Below are positions 23,973 to 32,307 of a DNA stretch of 64,000 nt, one piece after another (position 1 is the first letter of the stretch; the number at the start of each line of letters is the position of its first letter). The stretch is taken from positions 124,001 through 188,000 of the forward strand of contig NZ_BMTP01000008.1 of NCBI RefSeq assembly GCF_014649735.1, read 5' to 3'. Below the pieces are notes generated by a model that made no database searches, was not told where the DNA came from, and worked only from the letters and a program-made list of their open reading frames with translations. Source of the DNA: Streptomyces lavendofoliae (GTDB lineage: Bacteria > Actinomycetota > Actinomycetes > Streptomycetales > Streptomycetaceae). The translations under genes and the position numbers were made by a program.

Positions 23973-25403
23973 ATGCCGATTGAACAGCGCGGAGTCGACA
24001 CGATCCCGGAGGCGGAGCGCACCAGCGGGCCGCGGGACCTCGTCTCGATCCTGCTGGGCTCCAACCTGTGCCTCGGCGTGATCGTCTTCGGCTGGCTGCC
24101 GGTGTCCTTCGGGCTCGGCCTGTGGCCGGCGCTCACCTCGGTGGTCGCCGGGACGGTCGCCGGCGTCGCCGTCACGGCCCCGCTCGCGCTGGTCTCGCTG
24201 CGCACGGCGACGAACCTGTCGACGTCCAGCGGCGCCTTCTTCGGCGTGCGCGGCCGGCTCGTCGGCTCGGTCGTGGGCCTGCTGCTGTCCCTCGGCTACA
24301 CGGCGCTGACGCTGTGGATCGGCGGCGACGTGATGCTCGGCACGCTGGCCCGGCTCTTCGACGTGCCGACCGGGCCCGTCGCCCACACCCTGGTGTACGT
24401 CCTGCTCGCCGGCTGCACCGTGGTCGCCGCCGTGTTCGGCTACCGGCTGCTGCTGCGGATCAGCCGGTACCTGGCGGTCGGCATGACGCTGCTGCTCCTG
24501 CTCGGCGTCATCGCGTACGCCGGCGACTTCACCGCGGCGCCGCCGCCGGACACCCCCTACCTGCTGGGCTCCTTCTGGCCCACCTGGCTGCTGTCCGCCG
24601 TGGCGGCGGGCCTGAGCGGGCCGGTCGCCTTCATCACGCTGCTCGGCGACTACACGCGGTACGTCTCACCGGAGCGGCACACCGGCCGGTCGGTGCTGCG
24701 GGCCACCTGGGTGGGCCTGCTCCTCGGCCTGCTGGTGCCGCAGCTGTTCGGTACGTTCACGGCGCTGGCCGCGCGGGCGGGCGCGGACTACGCGGGGCCG
24801 CTGGTCGCGGCGGCGGCGCCCTGGTACCTGCTGCCGCTGCTGGTCGCGGCCGGCGCCGGGTCGGTCGGCAACGCCGGGCTGATGCTCTACTCGATGGGCC
24901 TCGACCTGGACGCGATCGTGCCGCGCGCCGACCGGGCCGCGGCCACGCTGGTGGTGGCCGCGGTGGCGACGGCGTTCGTGTTCGCCGGCCACTTCGCATG
25001 GGACGCGCAGTCGGCGATGACGTCGTTCGTGCTGCTGCTCACCGCGATCGGTACGCCCTGGGCCGTCATCACGCTGATGGGCCACCACCGGTGCGGCGGC
25101 CGGTACGACCCGGAGGCGCTCCAGGTGTTCAACCGGCGGGCCAGGGGCGGCGCGTACTGGTTCCGCGCCGGCTGGCACCCGCGCGCCACGGCCTCCTGGG
25201 CGGCGGGGGCGGCCGTGGGCCTGGCGGCGGTCTCGACGCCGCTGTACGAGGGTCCCCTGCTGGCGCTGACCGGCGGGGTGGATATGAGCTTCGTGCTGTC
25301 CGGCCTGGTGGGCGGCGCGGTGTACGCGGCGCTGACCCCCGGAGCGAAGACTCCGGCGCCGGACGCCCTGACGGCGCCCGGTCCCGGGACCGCCGCGGGG
25401 TGA
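23973..25403 (+). CDS. NCS1-family (cytosine/purine-type) permease
   Basis: A 476-residue membrane protein with about twelve hydrophobic segments. The N-terminal PRDLVSILLGSNLCLGVIVFGWLP, the second-helix TNLSTSSGAFFG, and GDYTRYVSPE in the middle are typical of NCS1 nucleobase-cation symporters (CodB/Fur-like). It likely imports a nitrogen-rich compound such as a nucleobase, allantoin or hydantoin; the exact ligand is not evident. The start is ATG 23973 with GGGAG upstream. It is divergent from the ureAB-ureC-aguA-tetR operon and shares its twin boxes, so it probably feeds that pathway. A hairpin shared with ilvE follows. Confidence 0.88.
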   Translation: MPIEQRGVDTIPEAERTSGPRDLVSILLGSNLCLGVIVFGWLPVSFGLGLWPALTSVVAGTVAGVAVTAPLALVSLRTATNLSTSSGAFFGVRGRLVGSVVGLLLSLGYTALTLWIGGDVMLGTLARLFDVPTGPVAHTLVYVLLAGCTVVAAVFGYRLLLRISRYLAVGMTLLLLLGVIAYAGDFTAAPPPDTPYLLGSFWPTWLLSAVAAGLSGPVAFITLLGDYTRYVSPERHTGRSVLRATWVGLLLGLLVPQLFGTFTALAARAGADYAGPLVAAAAPWYLLPLLVAAGAGSVGNAGLMLYSMGLDLDAIVPRADRAAATLVVAAVATAFVFAGHFAWDAQSAMTSFVLLLTAIGTPWAVITLMGHHRCGGRYDPEALQVFNRRARGGAYWFRAGWHPRATASWAAGAAVGLAAVSTPLYEGPLLALTGGVDMSFVLSGLVGGAVYAALTPGAKTPAPDALTAPGPGTAAG

Positions 25404-25421
25404 CGCGCGGCGGAACGCGGG

Positions 25422-25454
25422 ACGCCCGCGCCCCCGAGCGGGGGGCGCGGGCGT
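25422..25454. terminator. Bidirectional terminator between permease and ilvE
   Basis: A perfect 14-bp stem, ACGCCCGCGCCCCC (25422-25435) with 25441-25454, around a 5-base loop. It is followed by TTTCCGT on the plus strand and lies between two convergent stop codons. Confidence 0.8.
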
Positions 25455-25515
25455 TTCCGTACGCGCCGGGCGGTGCCGTGCGGGCCGGCCGGCCCTGTGG
25501 GTCCGGTCGTACGGG

Positions 25516-26607
25516 TCAGCCGACCTTGTGGGTCCAGCCGTGCGGGTCGTCCGCCGCGCCGGTCTGGATGTCCAGCAGCGCCTTGCGGAGCCGCAGCGTC
25601 ACCTCGCCCGGCTCACCGCCCGACTGGGTCCACTCGCCGCTCGCCGACTTGACCCGGCCGACCGGGGTGATCACCGCGGCCGTACCGCAGGCGAAGACCT
25701 CCTTGAGCGTGCCGTTATCGGTGTCGGCGCGCCACTGGTCGATCGAGACGCGGCCCTCCACGGCCTCGTACCCGAGGTCGGCGGCGAGGCGGAGGAGCGA
25801 GTCACGGGTGATGCCGGCCAGCAGGGAGCCGGTGAGCTCGGGGGTGACGATCCGGTCCTCGTACACGAAGTACAGGTTCATGCCGCCGAGCTCCTCGACC
25901 CACTTGTGCTCGACCGCGTCGAGGTAGGCGACCTGGTCGCAGCCCTTGGCGGCGGCCTCCGCCTGGGCGAGCAGCGACGCCGCGTAGTTGCCGCCGGTCT
26001 TGGCGAAGCCGATGCCGCCGGGGACGGCCCGGACGCGGTCCTCGGACAGCCAGATCGAGACGGGCTTCACGCCGCCCGGGAAGTACGCGCCGGCCGGCGA
26101 GGCGATGACGATGAACAGGTACTCGTTGGCCGGTCGGACACCCAGCCCGACCTCGTTGGCGATCATGAAGGGACGCAGGTAGAGCGACTCCTCACCGCCG
26201 TGCGGGGGCACCCACGCCTGGTCCTGCTGGACCAGCGCGTCGCACGCGGCGACGAAGGTCTCGACCGGCAGCTCCGGCATGGCCAGGCGCTTGGCGGAGA
26301 TCTGGAACCGCTCGGCGTTGGCCTCGGGCCGGAACATCGAGACCGAGCCGTCGGGACGGCGGTACGCCTTCAGGCCCTCGAAGATCTCCTGCGCGTAGTG
26401 CAGGGTCATGTTCGCCGGGTCGATCGAGAGCGGCGCGTACGGCGTGAGCTGGGCGTCGTGCCAGCCCCGCCCCTCCGTCCACTTGATCGTCACCATGTGA
26501 TCGGTGAAGTGGCGGCCGAAACCGGGGTTGGCCAGGATCGCCTCGCGCTCCGCGTCGGACAGCGGGTTCGAGGAGGGCTTGAGCTCGATCGTGGGCGTCG
26601 TCGTCAT
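25516..26607 (-). CDS. ilvE: Branched-chain amino acid aminotransferase
   Basis: A 363-residue class IV PLP aminotransferase (BCAT group II). Recognisable segments are HYAQEIFEGLKAYR, LYLRPFMIANEVGLGVRPA, GGIGFAKTGGNYAASLLAQAEA, and DAVEHKWVEELGGMNLYFVYED; the PLP lysine is expected in the AKTGGNYA segment. The ending TPVGRVKS...WTQSGGEPGEVTLRLRKALLDIQ is also typical. It makes Leu, Ile and Val from their 2-oxoacids and provides branched starters for lipid and polyketide synthesis. ATG 26607 is taken as the start (AAGGA upstream); GTG 26625 is possible. Directly upstream on the same strand is leuB, but a strong hairpin between them suggests separate transcripts. Confidence 0.96.
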   Translation of the reverse strand: MTTTPTIELKPSSNPLSDAEREAILANPGFGRHFTDHMVTIKWTEGRGWHDAQLTPYAPLSIDPANMTLHYAQEIFEGLKAYRRPDGSVSMFRPEANAERFQISAKRLAMPELPVETFVAACDALVQQDQAWVPPHGGEESLYLRPFMIANEVGLGVRPANEYLFIVIASPAGAYFPGGVKPVSIWLSEDRVRAVPGGIGFAKTGGNYAASLLAQAEAAAKGCDQVAYLDAVEHKWVEELGGMNLYFVYEDRIVTPELTGSLLAGITRDSLLRLAADLGYEAVEGRVSIDQWRADTDNGTLKEVFACGTAAVITPVGRVKSASGEWTQSGGEPGEVTLRLRKALLDIQTGAADDPHGWTHKVG

Positions 26608-26789
26608 GAGTGCTGTGTCCTTCACCGTTGTGTGTGACGGACCGCGCTCACGCCGCTACATCTGCTAGGACGTCCGAGCTTTCCCGCATGCCGCGGCCCC
26701 ACGTTCGATTATCGCGCGCGTGGCCGGTGCAATGAAACGGCTGGAGTGCGGTCCAGGGTTGATGGTGGCACCCGGGGCCGCACAGGAGA

Positions 26790-26820
26790 AGCCGCCGGGT
26801 GCGTGTGCGACCCGGCGGCT
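26790..26820 (-). terminator. Terminator after leuB
   Basis: A perfect 11-bp stem, AGCCGCCGGGT (26790-26800) with ACCCGGCGGCT (26810-26820), and a 9-base loop, 26 bases beyond the leuB stop on the minus strand. Confidence 0.78.
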
Positions 26821-26846
26821 GTGTCTGGTGATCCTCAGTCGGCGGG

Positions 26847-27902
26847 TCAGCTCGCTACGCGTACCGCGAGCGCGTCGCCGATCTCGTCCGTCGTACGCGG
26901 CACCGAGGCGTCGCGTTCCGCCAGATCGGCGGCGACGGCCTCCTCGATGCGGACGGCCTCGGTCTCGTGGCCGAGGTGCCGCAGGAGCAGCGCGACCGAG
27001 AGGACGGTCGCGGTGGGGTCGGCCTTGCCCTGACCCGCGATGTCGGGCGCGGAGCCGTGGACGGGCTCGAACATCGACGGGAACTCGCCCGTCGGGTTGA
27101 TGTTGCCGGAGGCCGCCAGGCCGATGCCGCCGGTCACGGCGGCGGCGAGGTCGGTCAGGATGTCACCGAAGAGGTTGTCGGTGACGATGACGTCGAAACG
27201 CTCGGGCTGGGTGACGAAGAAGATCGTCGCGGCGTCGACGTGCAGGTAGTCGGTGGTGACGTCGGGGTACTCCTGGCCGACCTTGTCGAAGATGTTCTTC
27301 CACATGTGGCCGGCGTAGACCAGGACGTTGTTCTTGTGCACCAGCGTCAGCTTCTTGCGGGGACGGGCGTTGGCCCGCTCGTACGCGTCACGCACGACCC
27401 GCTCGACGCCGTAGGCCGTGTTGACGCTGACCTCGGTGGCCACCTCGGCCGGGGTGCCGGTGCGCAGCGAGCCGCCGTTGCCCGTGTACGGGCCCTCGGT
27501 GCCCTCGCGGACGACGACGAAGTCGATGGCCCCCCGCTGCTCGTCACCGACGGCCAGCGGGGTGGCGGTGTTGGGGAAGAGCTTCGACGGACGCAGGTTG
27601 ACGTAGTGGTCGAAGGCGAAGCGCAGCTTGAGCAGCAGCCCGCGCTCCAGGACGCCGGAGGGGACGGAGGGGTCGCCGATCGCGCCGAGCAGGATGGCGT
27701 CGTGGCCCTTGAGGGACTCCAGCTCCGCGTCGGGGAGGGTCTCCCCGGTGCGGTGCCAGCGCTGGGCGCCGAGGTCGTACTCCTTGGTCTCCAGCTTCAC
27801 ATCCTGCGGGAGGACGGAGCGAAGGACCTTCAGGCCCTGGGCCACGACCTCCTGGCCGATGCCGTCACCGGGAACCACTGCGAGATTGATGCTGCGAGAC
27901 AT
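26847..27902 (-). CDS. leuB: 3-isopropylmalate dehydrogenase
   Basis: A 351-residue isocitrate/isopropylmalate dehydrogenase-family enzyme of the actinobacterial short type. Key segments are VVPGDGIGQEVV at the N-terminus, LLLKLRFAFDHYVNLRPSKL (substrate Arg residues), KNNVLVYAGHMWKNIF, VDAATIFFV, and VTDNLFGDILTDLAAA with the metal-binding Asp residues. FEPVHGSAPDIAGQGKADPTA is the adenosine loop. It oxidises 3-isopropylmalate to the precursor of 2-oxoisocaproate in leucine synthesis. In citramalate-based isoleucine synthesis the same enzyme also serves the parallel step, which fits the linked cimA. The start is ATG 27902, and the gene has its own promoter region. Confidence 0.96.
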   Translation of the reverse strand: MSRSINLAVVPGDGIGQEVVAQGLKVLRSVLPQDVKLETKEYDLGAQRWHRTGETLPDAELESLKGHDAILLGAIGDPSVPSGVLERGLLLKLRFAFDHYVNLRPSKLFPNTATPLAVGDEQRGAIDFVVVREGTEGPYTGNGGSLRTGTPAEVATEVSVNTAYGVERVVRDAYERANARPRKKLTLVHKNNVLVYAGHMWKNIFDKVGQEYPDVTTDYLHVDAATIFFVTQPERFDVIVTDNLFGDILTDLAAAVTGGIGLAASGNINPTGEFPSMFEPVHGSAPDIAGQGKADPTATVLSVALLLRHLGHETEAVRIEEAVAADLAERDASVPRTTDEIGDALAVRVAS

Positions 27903-27974
27903 GACGGCACCCTACTCCTCCGTCCCAGAGCCTGACATGAGCGTTCCAGGATGTGGACCATGCGGACGACTTCG

Positions 27975-28118
27975 TCAGTTGGCGCGGTGCCCCGTCACCC
28001 CGCCGTTGTCCCGCCGGTCCAGGGCCCTCTGTAGGGCGGCGGCGGCGTTGCGGCGCTCGGTGTCGGAGGGGCGGGGGGCGGCGTGGCGGACGCGGCGAAC
28101 GGCGGTCTCAGCGGCCAT
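27975..28118 (-). CDS. Small conserved-looking protein of 47 residues, unknown function
   Basis: A short gene supported by a perfect ribosome binding site (AAGGAG, 9 bases before ATG 28118) and strong third-position G/C. It encodes a basic, Ala/Arg-rich helical peptide: MAAETAVRRVRHAAPRPSD, then ERRNAAAALQRALDRRDN, and a short GVTGHRAN tail. The middle looks like one amphipathic helix. No membrane segment or known domain is seen. It lies 72 bases upstream of leuB on the same strand with its own upstream region, so it could be read with leuB. I do not recognise a function. Confidence 0.65.
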   Translation of the reverse strand: MAAETAVRRVRHAAPRPSDTERRNAAAALQRALDRRDNGGVTGHRAN

Positions 28119-28356
28119 GACGATCGACTCCTTGAGATCAGAATGATTCGAGGCGCCGGAAGGGGCGGGGAGCGCGGCCGCAGGGGTTGCCTGCCGGGGG
28201 CACGGCGCTCTCGTCCGCCGTTCGCTTGATGGAGCGAGACGTTCGGCTCCTACAAAGCTAAGCCGTCATGGGGCGTCTGTCTCCACAATTACTCGGACTT
28301 CCTACTATCTGAGACGGGCGGCGGTGGAGCCGGGGTCGAGCCGCGCGCCCAGGCGC

Positions 28357-28902
28357 CTACAGCACGTCGCCGTCGCGCCAGTCGAAGAGCAGCGGCCCGG
28401 CGTCGGCGGCGGGCAGCGGCCGGCCGGCCGACGGGCGCAGGTACGTCGAGTCCTCCTCGTCCGGCAGGTGCGCCACCCCGCCGGGGCCGTACGCCTCGAC
28501 ACGGCCGTTCCACAGTTGCCAGCCGCGCGCCCGGTACAGCTCGGCCCCCTCGTCGGACGCCGACAGGGCGCCGAACGCGTAGGCCCCGTCGACGACCTCC
28601 TCCAGCGCCGCCATCACCCGGCCGCCCAGTCCCTGGCGGCGGCGGTCGGCGCGGACGGCGACCGCCTCCACGTAACCGATCCGGTACGAGCGCCCCGCGT
28701 GCGCGACCCGCCGCATGACCACGCTGCCGTGCGCGGCGACGCCGTGCTCGTCCCGCACGTACGCGTGGACGCCGCCGAGGCCGTGGTCCCAGTCCTCGTC
28801 GCCGAAGTCCCCGTCGAACGCGGCGTCCAGCATCGCCCGTATCCCGAAGAGCTCGGCCGGGGACAGCTCATAGGTGTGAGCCGTGTGGAAGGAGTCGGTC
28901 AT
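28357..28902 (-). CDS. aac(2')-I: AAC(2')-I family aminoglycoside 2'-N-acetyltransferase (GNAT)
   Basis: A 181-residue GNAT protein that matches the mycobacterial/Providencia AAC(2')-I enzymes along its whole length. Shared features are AFDGDFGDEDWDHGLGGVHA, the acetyl-CoA loop in VEAVAVRADRRRQGLGGRVM, GAYAFGALSASDEGAELYRARGW, and the C-terminal LLFDWRDGDVL. The length equals AAC(2')-Ic (181). These enzymes acetylate the 2'-amino group of gentamicin-, tobramycin- or kanamycin-B-like drugs, and in mycobacteria may also modify cell-wall or thiol substrates. The start is ATG 28902 rather than the upstream GTG 28911. The gene is isolated, with no antibiotic cluster nearby, which suggests an intrinsic housekeeping copy. 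Confidence 0.86.
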   Translation of the reverse strand: MTDSFHTAHTYELSPAELFGIRAMLDAAFDGDFGDEDWDHGLGGVHAYVRDEHGVAAHGSVVMRRVAHAGRSYRIGYVEAVAVRADRRRQGLGGRVMAALEEVVDGAYAFGALSASDEGAELYRARGWQLWNGRVEAYGPGGVAHLPDEEDSTYLRPSAGRPLPAADAGPLLFDWRDGDVL

Positions 28903-29039
28903 ACGCCCCACTCTGGCAGCGACGGCGGGGCGCGGGGTGCCTAATCGGCCACCGTCCGCGCCCCGCCGTCACACCCGCCGAAAGCCCGCCACCGTCCGCC
29001 GGCGCGCTCAACCGTGGTGCGCGCCGGCGGCCGGAGCCG

Positions 29040-29432
29040 TCAGAGGCGCCCGCCGGTCAGCCGGGAGAGCGGGCCGCGCCGGCGCAGCCCGGCCCGGCGG
29101 CCGAGGGCGTACGAGGACGCCACCACGGTCACCACACCGGCGCTCGCGCCGGCGGCGATGGCCTTCCTGGCCTTCACCAGCGTCCAGGCCACGCCCGCCT
29201 TCCCGACGGTCTGCCCGGCCGCCGTGCTGACGGCCGACTGGACCGTCCGGGCGGCCGACCTGGCCTTCTGCGTGGTGGCCCCACCGAGTCCGGCGAGCGC
29301 CTCCTTGCCGCCGCGCGCCGACTGCGACGCGTCGCGCGAGGCATCCTTGGCGCCCTGCGCCGTGCTGTTGGCCGCGCTCCGCGCACGGTCCTTCGTTGCC
29401 GTCGTCGTCTTGTTCGTCGTCGTCTCAGCCAT
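29040..29432 (-). CDS. Small Ala/Thr-rich membrane-anchored protein, unknown function
   Basis: A 130-residue protein. The first ~65 residues are hydrophilic and rich in Ala, Thr, Ser, Lys and Gln with repeated charged blocks (ATKDRARSAANSTAQGAKD, ASRDASQSARGGKEAL), suggesting a long helix like those of stress-related or phasin-like proteins. A hydrophobic segment, AIAAGASAGVVTVVASSYALG, lies at ~95-116, followed by a basic tail. It may sit in the membrane with the helix in the cytoplasm. The start is ATG 29432. It lies alone between the acetyltransferase and proline genes, on the same strand. No family is recognised with confidence. Confidence 0.72.
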   Translation of the reverse strand: MAETTTNKTTTATKDRARSAANSTAQGAKDASRDASQSARGGKEALAGLGGATTQKARSAARTVQSAVSTAAGQTVGKAGVAWTLVKARKAIAAGASAGVVTVVASSYALGRRAGLRRRGPLSRLTGGRL

Positions 29433-29504
29433 GGAGAGCGTGTAACCGCGCCCGCGCCCCTCAAACTGACGACGGTTCACCTGGCGTACGACCGGGGTAC
29501 CGGA

Positions 29505-29542
29505 ACCGCCCCCGCCCGGCGTGGGGGCCGGACGGGGGCGGT
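29505..29542 (-). terminator. Terminator after the proline catabolism operon
   Basis: A perfect 10-bp outer stem, ACCGCCCCCG (29505-29514) with CGGGGGCGGT (29533-29542), and an 18-base loop that can itself pair through CCGGC/GCCGG. It lies 18 bases beyond the pruA stop. Confidence 0.72.
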
Positions 29543-29559
29543 GCTCGGTGGGGCCGGGG

Positions 29560-31191
29560 TCAGCCCATGTGGGGGTACGTGTAGTCGGTCGGCGGGACCA
29601 GCGTCTCCTTGATGGCGCGGGTCAGCGTCCAGCGCATCAGGTTCTGCGGGGCGCCCGCCTTGTCGTTCGTGCCGGAGGCACGGCCGCCGCCGAAGGGCTG
29701 CTGGCCGACGACGGCGCCGGTCGACTTGTCGTTGATGTAGAAGTTGCCCGCGGCGTACCGCAGCTTCTCCATCGTGTACGCGGCGGCGGCACGGTCGCCC
29801 GCGATGACCGAACCGGTGAGCGCGTACGCCGAGACCGACTCCATCTGCTCCAGCATCGCGTCGTAGTCGTCGTCCTGGTAGACGTACACCGCGAGGATCG
29901 GGCCGAAGTACTCGGTGGTGAAGACCTCGTTGGCCGGGTCCGTGCACTCGATGACGGTCGGGCGGACGAACCAGCCGACCGAGTCGTCGTAGGTGCCGCC
30001 GGCGACGATCGTGCACGCCGGGTCGGCCTTGGCACGGTCGATGGCGGCCTTGTTCTTGGCGAAGGACCGCTCGTCGATGACGGCGCCGATGAAGTTCGTC
30101 AGATCGGTGACGTCACCCATCCGGATGCCGTCGACCTCGGCCGCGAACTCCTCCTTGAAGCCGGAGTTCCAGATGGAGGCCGGGATGTACGCGCGCGAGG
30201 ACGCCGAGCACTTCTGGCCCTGGTACTCGAAGGAGCCGCGGGTCAGCGCGGTCTTCAGCACGGCGCGGTCGGCGCTCGGGTGCGCGACGACGAAGTCCTT
30301 GCCTCCGGTCTCGCCGACGATGCGCGGGTAGCCCCGGTACTTCTCGATGTTGGTGCCGACCGTCTTCCACAGGTGCTGGAAGGTCTTGGTCGAGCCGGTG
30401 AAGTGGATGCCCGCGAGCTCCGGGTGGTTCAGCGCCACGTCGGAGACGGCGATGCCGTCGCCCGTCACCAGGTTGATGACGCCCTTGGGCAGGCCGGCCT
30501 CCTCCAGCAGCTGCATGAGCAGCACGGCGGCGTGGGTCTGCGTCGGGGACGGCTTCCAGACCACCACGTTGCCCATCAGGGCGGGCGCGGTGGGGAGGTT
30601 GCCCGCGATGGCGGTGAAGTTGAAGGGCGTGATCGCGTAGACGAAGCCCTCCAGCGGGCGGTGGTCGAGGCGGTTCCACACACCCGGGGCGTTGGCCGGC
30701 GGCTGCTCGGCGAGCAGGTCGCGGGCGTACTTGACGTTGAACCGCCAGAAGTCGACGAGCTCGCACGGGGTGTCGATCTCGGCCTGCTGGACGGTCTTGG
30801 ACTGGCCGAGCATGGTCGAGGCGGCCATGGTCTCGCGCCAGGGGCCGGCCAGCAGCTCGGCGGCGCGCAGGATGATCGCCGCGCGGTCGTCGAAGGACAT
30901 CGCGCGCCAGGCCGGGGCGGCGGCGAGGGCCGCGTCGATGGCGTCCTGGGCGTCCTGCCGCGTGGCGCCCGCGAAGGTGCCGAGGACCTTGGCGTGGTTG
31001 TGCGGCTGGACGACGTCCACGCGCTCACCGCCGCCCATGCGCTTGACGCCGCCGATGGTCATCGGGAGCTCGATGGGGTTCTCGGCCAGCTCCTTGAGCT
31101 TGGCCTCGAGGCGGGCGCGCTCGGCGGAGCCGGGGGCGTAGGTGTGGACCGGCTCGTTGACGGGAGCGGGGACCTGGGTCACAGCGTCCAT
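29560..31191 (-). CDS. pruA: L-glutamate gamma-semialdehyde (P5C) dehydrogenase
   Basis: A 543-residue aldehyde dehydrogenase of the 1-pyrroline-5-carboxylate type. The general-base Glu294 is in IVGETGGKDF, the catalytic Cys328 in YQGQKCSASSR, the NAD-binding FTGSTKTF at ~264-271, and TPFNFTAIAGNLPTAPALMGN at ~188-207. It oxidises P5C/glutamate semialdehyde to glutamate, the second step of proline degradation. The start is ATG 31191, 16 bases after the proline dehydrogenase stop, so the two monofunctional enzymes are one operon; many Gram-negatives fuse them as PutA. A PucR-type regulator is divergent upstream. Confidence 0.95.
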   Translation of the reverse strand: MDAVTQVPAPVNEPVHTYAPGSAERARLEAKLKELAENPIELPMTIGGVKRMGGGERVDVVQPHNHAKVLGTFAGATRQDAQDAIDAALAAAPAWRAMSFDDRAAIILRAAELLAGPWRETMAASTMLGQSKTVQQAEIDTPCELVDFWRFNVKYARDLLAEQPPANAPGVWNRLDHRPLEGFVYAITPFNFTAIAGNLPTAPALMGNVVVWKPSPTQTHAAVLLMQLLEEAGLPKGVINLVTGDGIAVSDVALNHPELAGIHFTGSTKTFQHLWKTVGTNIEKYRGYPRIVGETGGKDFVVAHPSADRAVLKTALTRGSFEYQGQKCSASSRAYIPASIWNSGFKEEFAAEVDGIRMGDVTDLTNFIGAVIDERSFAKNKAAIDRAKADPACTIVAGGTYDDSVGWFVRPTVIECTDPANEVFTTEYFGPILAVYVYQDDDYDAMLEQMESVSAYALTGSVIAGDRAAAAYTMEKLRYAAGNFYINDKSTGAVVGQQPFGGGRASGTNDKAGAPQNLMRWTLTRAIKETLVPPTDYTYPHMG

Positions 31192-31207
31192 GAGTTCCGT
31201 AACTCCT

Positions 31208-32134
31208 TCAGTTCTTGGTGATCATCGAGCGGACGAAGAACAGCAGGTTGGCCGGCTTCTCCGCGAGGCGGCGCATGAAGTACCCGTACCAGTCGGTTCC
31301 GTACGCGGTGTAGACGCGCATCCGGTGTCCCTCGGCGGCGAGCCGCACGTGCTCGTCGCCGCGGATCCCGTACAGCATCTGGAACTCGTACTCGTCCAGT
31401 TTGCGCCCGGCGCGGCGGGCGAGCTCCTGGGTGACGGCGATGAGGCGCGGATCGTGGGACCCGATCATCGGGTAGCCGTCGCCCTCCATCAGGATCTTGA
31501 GGATCCGGACGTACGCCTTGTCGATCTCCGCCTTGTCCTGGTACGCGACGGAGGCCGGCTCCTTGTAGGCGCCCTTCACGATGCGGACGCGGCTGCCGCT
31601 CGCGGCGAGGCGCCGGGCGTCCTCCTCGGTACGGAAGAGGTACGCCTGGATGACGCAGCCGGTCTGCGGGAAGTCCTTCCGCAGCTCCTCGTGGATGGCG
31701 AACATCGAGTCGAGGGTGGTGTGGTCCTCCGCGTCGAGCGTGACCGTGGTGCCGATCGCCGCGGCGGCCTCCACGACCGGGCGGACGTTGGCGAGGGCCA
31801 GCTCGTGGCCCCCGTCCAGCGCCTGGCCGAACATCGAGAGCTTGACGGACATCTCGGCCCGGGTGCCGAGGTCCAGCCCCTTGAGGTGCTCGATGAGCTC
31901 CAGGTAGGCGTCGCGCGCGGCGGAAGCCTGCTCGCGGGTGGTGATGTCCTCGCCCACCACGTCCAGGGTGACCTCCAGGCCCCTGGCCGTCGTCTCCCGG
32001 ACGACGGGGATCACCTGCTCGACCGTCTCACCGGCGATGAACCGGCCGACGACCTGCTTGGTGCCCGGCGCGGCAGAGACGAAACGGCGCATCTTGTCGC
32101 TGCGCGACGCGGCGAGGATCACGGGACCCAGCAC
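31208..32134 (-). CDS. Proline dehydrogenase, monofunctional
   Basis: A 308-residue FAD-dependent TIM-barrel enzyme. Typical segments are SVKLSMFGQALD, VTLDAEDHTTLDSMFAIHEEL, VIQAYLFRTEEDARRL, VRIVKGAYKEP, IGSHDPRLI, EFQMLYGIRGDEHVRLAAEGHRMRVYTAYGTDWYGYFMRRLAE. It oxidises proline to P5C, passing electrons to the membrane quinone pool. The length matches monofunctional PRODH of actinobacteria and Thermus. The start is GTG 32134 with GGAGG at a good distance; longer versions would overlap the promoter. It is the first gene of the operon with pruA and is divergent from the PucR-like gene at 32308, with 173 bases between. Confidence 0.93.
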   Translation of the reverse strand: MLGPVILAASRSDKMRRFVSAAPGTKQVVGRFIAGETVEQVIPVVRETTARGLEVTLDVVGEDITTREQASAARDAYLELIEHLKGLDLGTRAEMSVKLSMFGQALDGGHELALANVRPVVEAAAAIGTTVTLDAEDHTTLDSMFAIHEELRKDFPQTGCVIQAYLFRTEEDARRLAASGSRVRIVKGAYKEPASVAYQDKAEIDKAYVRILKILMEGDGYPMIGSHDPRLIAVTQELARRAGRKLDEYEFQMLYGIRGDEHVRLAAEGHRMRVYTAYGTDWYGYFMRRLAEKPANLLFFVRSMITKN

Positions 32135-32307
32135 GGGGCACCTCCACGGAACACGGATCGGAAGGGGGCCGAAGCGGAACAGTCCGTATCGGCACGGAGA
32201 ACCACCGTGAAACCTAAGGATCGCTCCGATGCCCGGCCATCGACAGCTGTCACGCATCCGTGCCCCGCGTCTCATACAGATGTCTGAACGAGTGGCAGAA
32301 TGTCCGG
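32135..32307. promoter_or_regulatory. Divergent promoter region, proline dehydrogenase/PucR regulator
   Basis: A 173-base spacer containing promoters for both directions. It is less G/C-rich than its surroundings around 32200-32300 (AAACCTAAGGATCG, CTCATACAGATGTCTGAACG). No convincing perfect palindrome is visible; the regulator presumably binds here. Confidence 0.5.
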
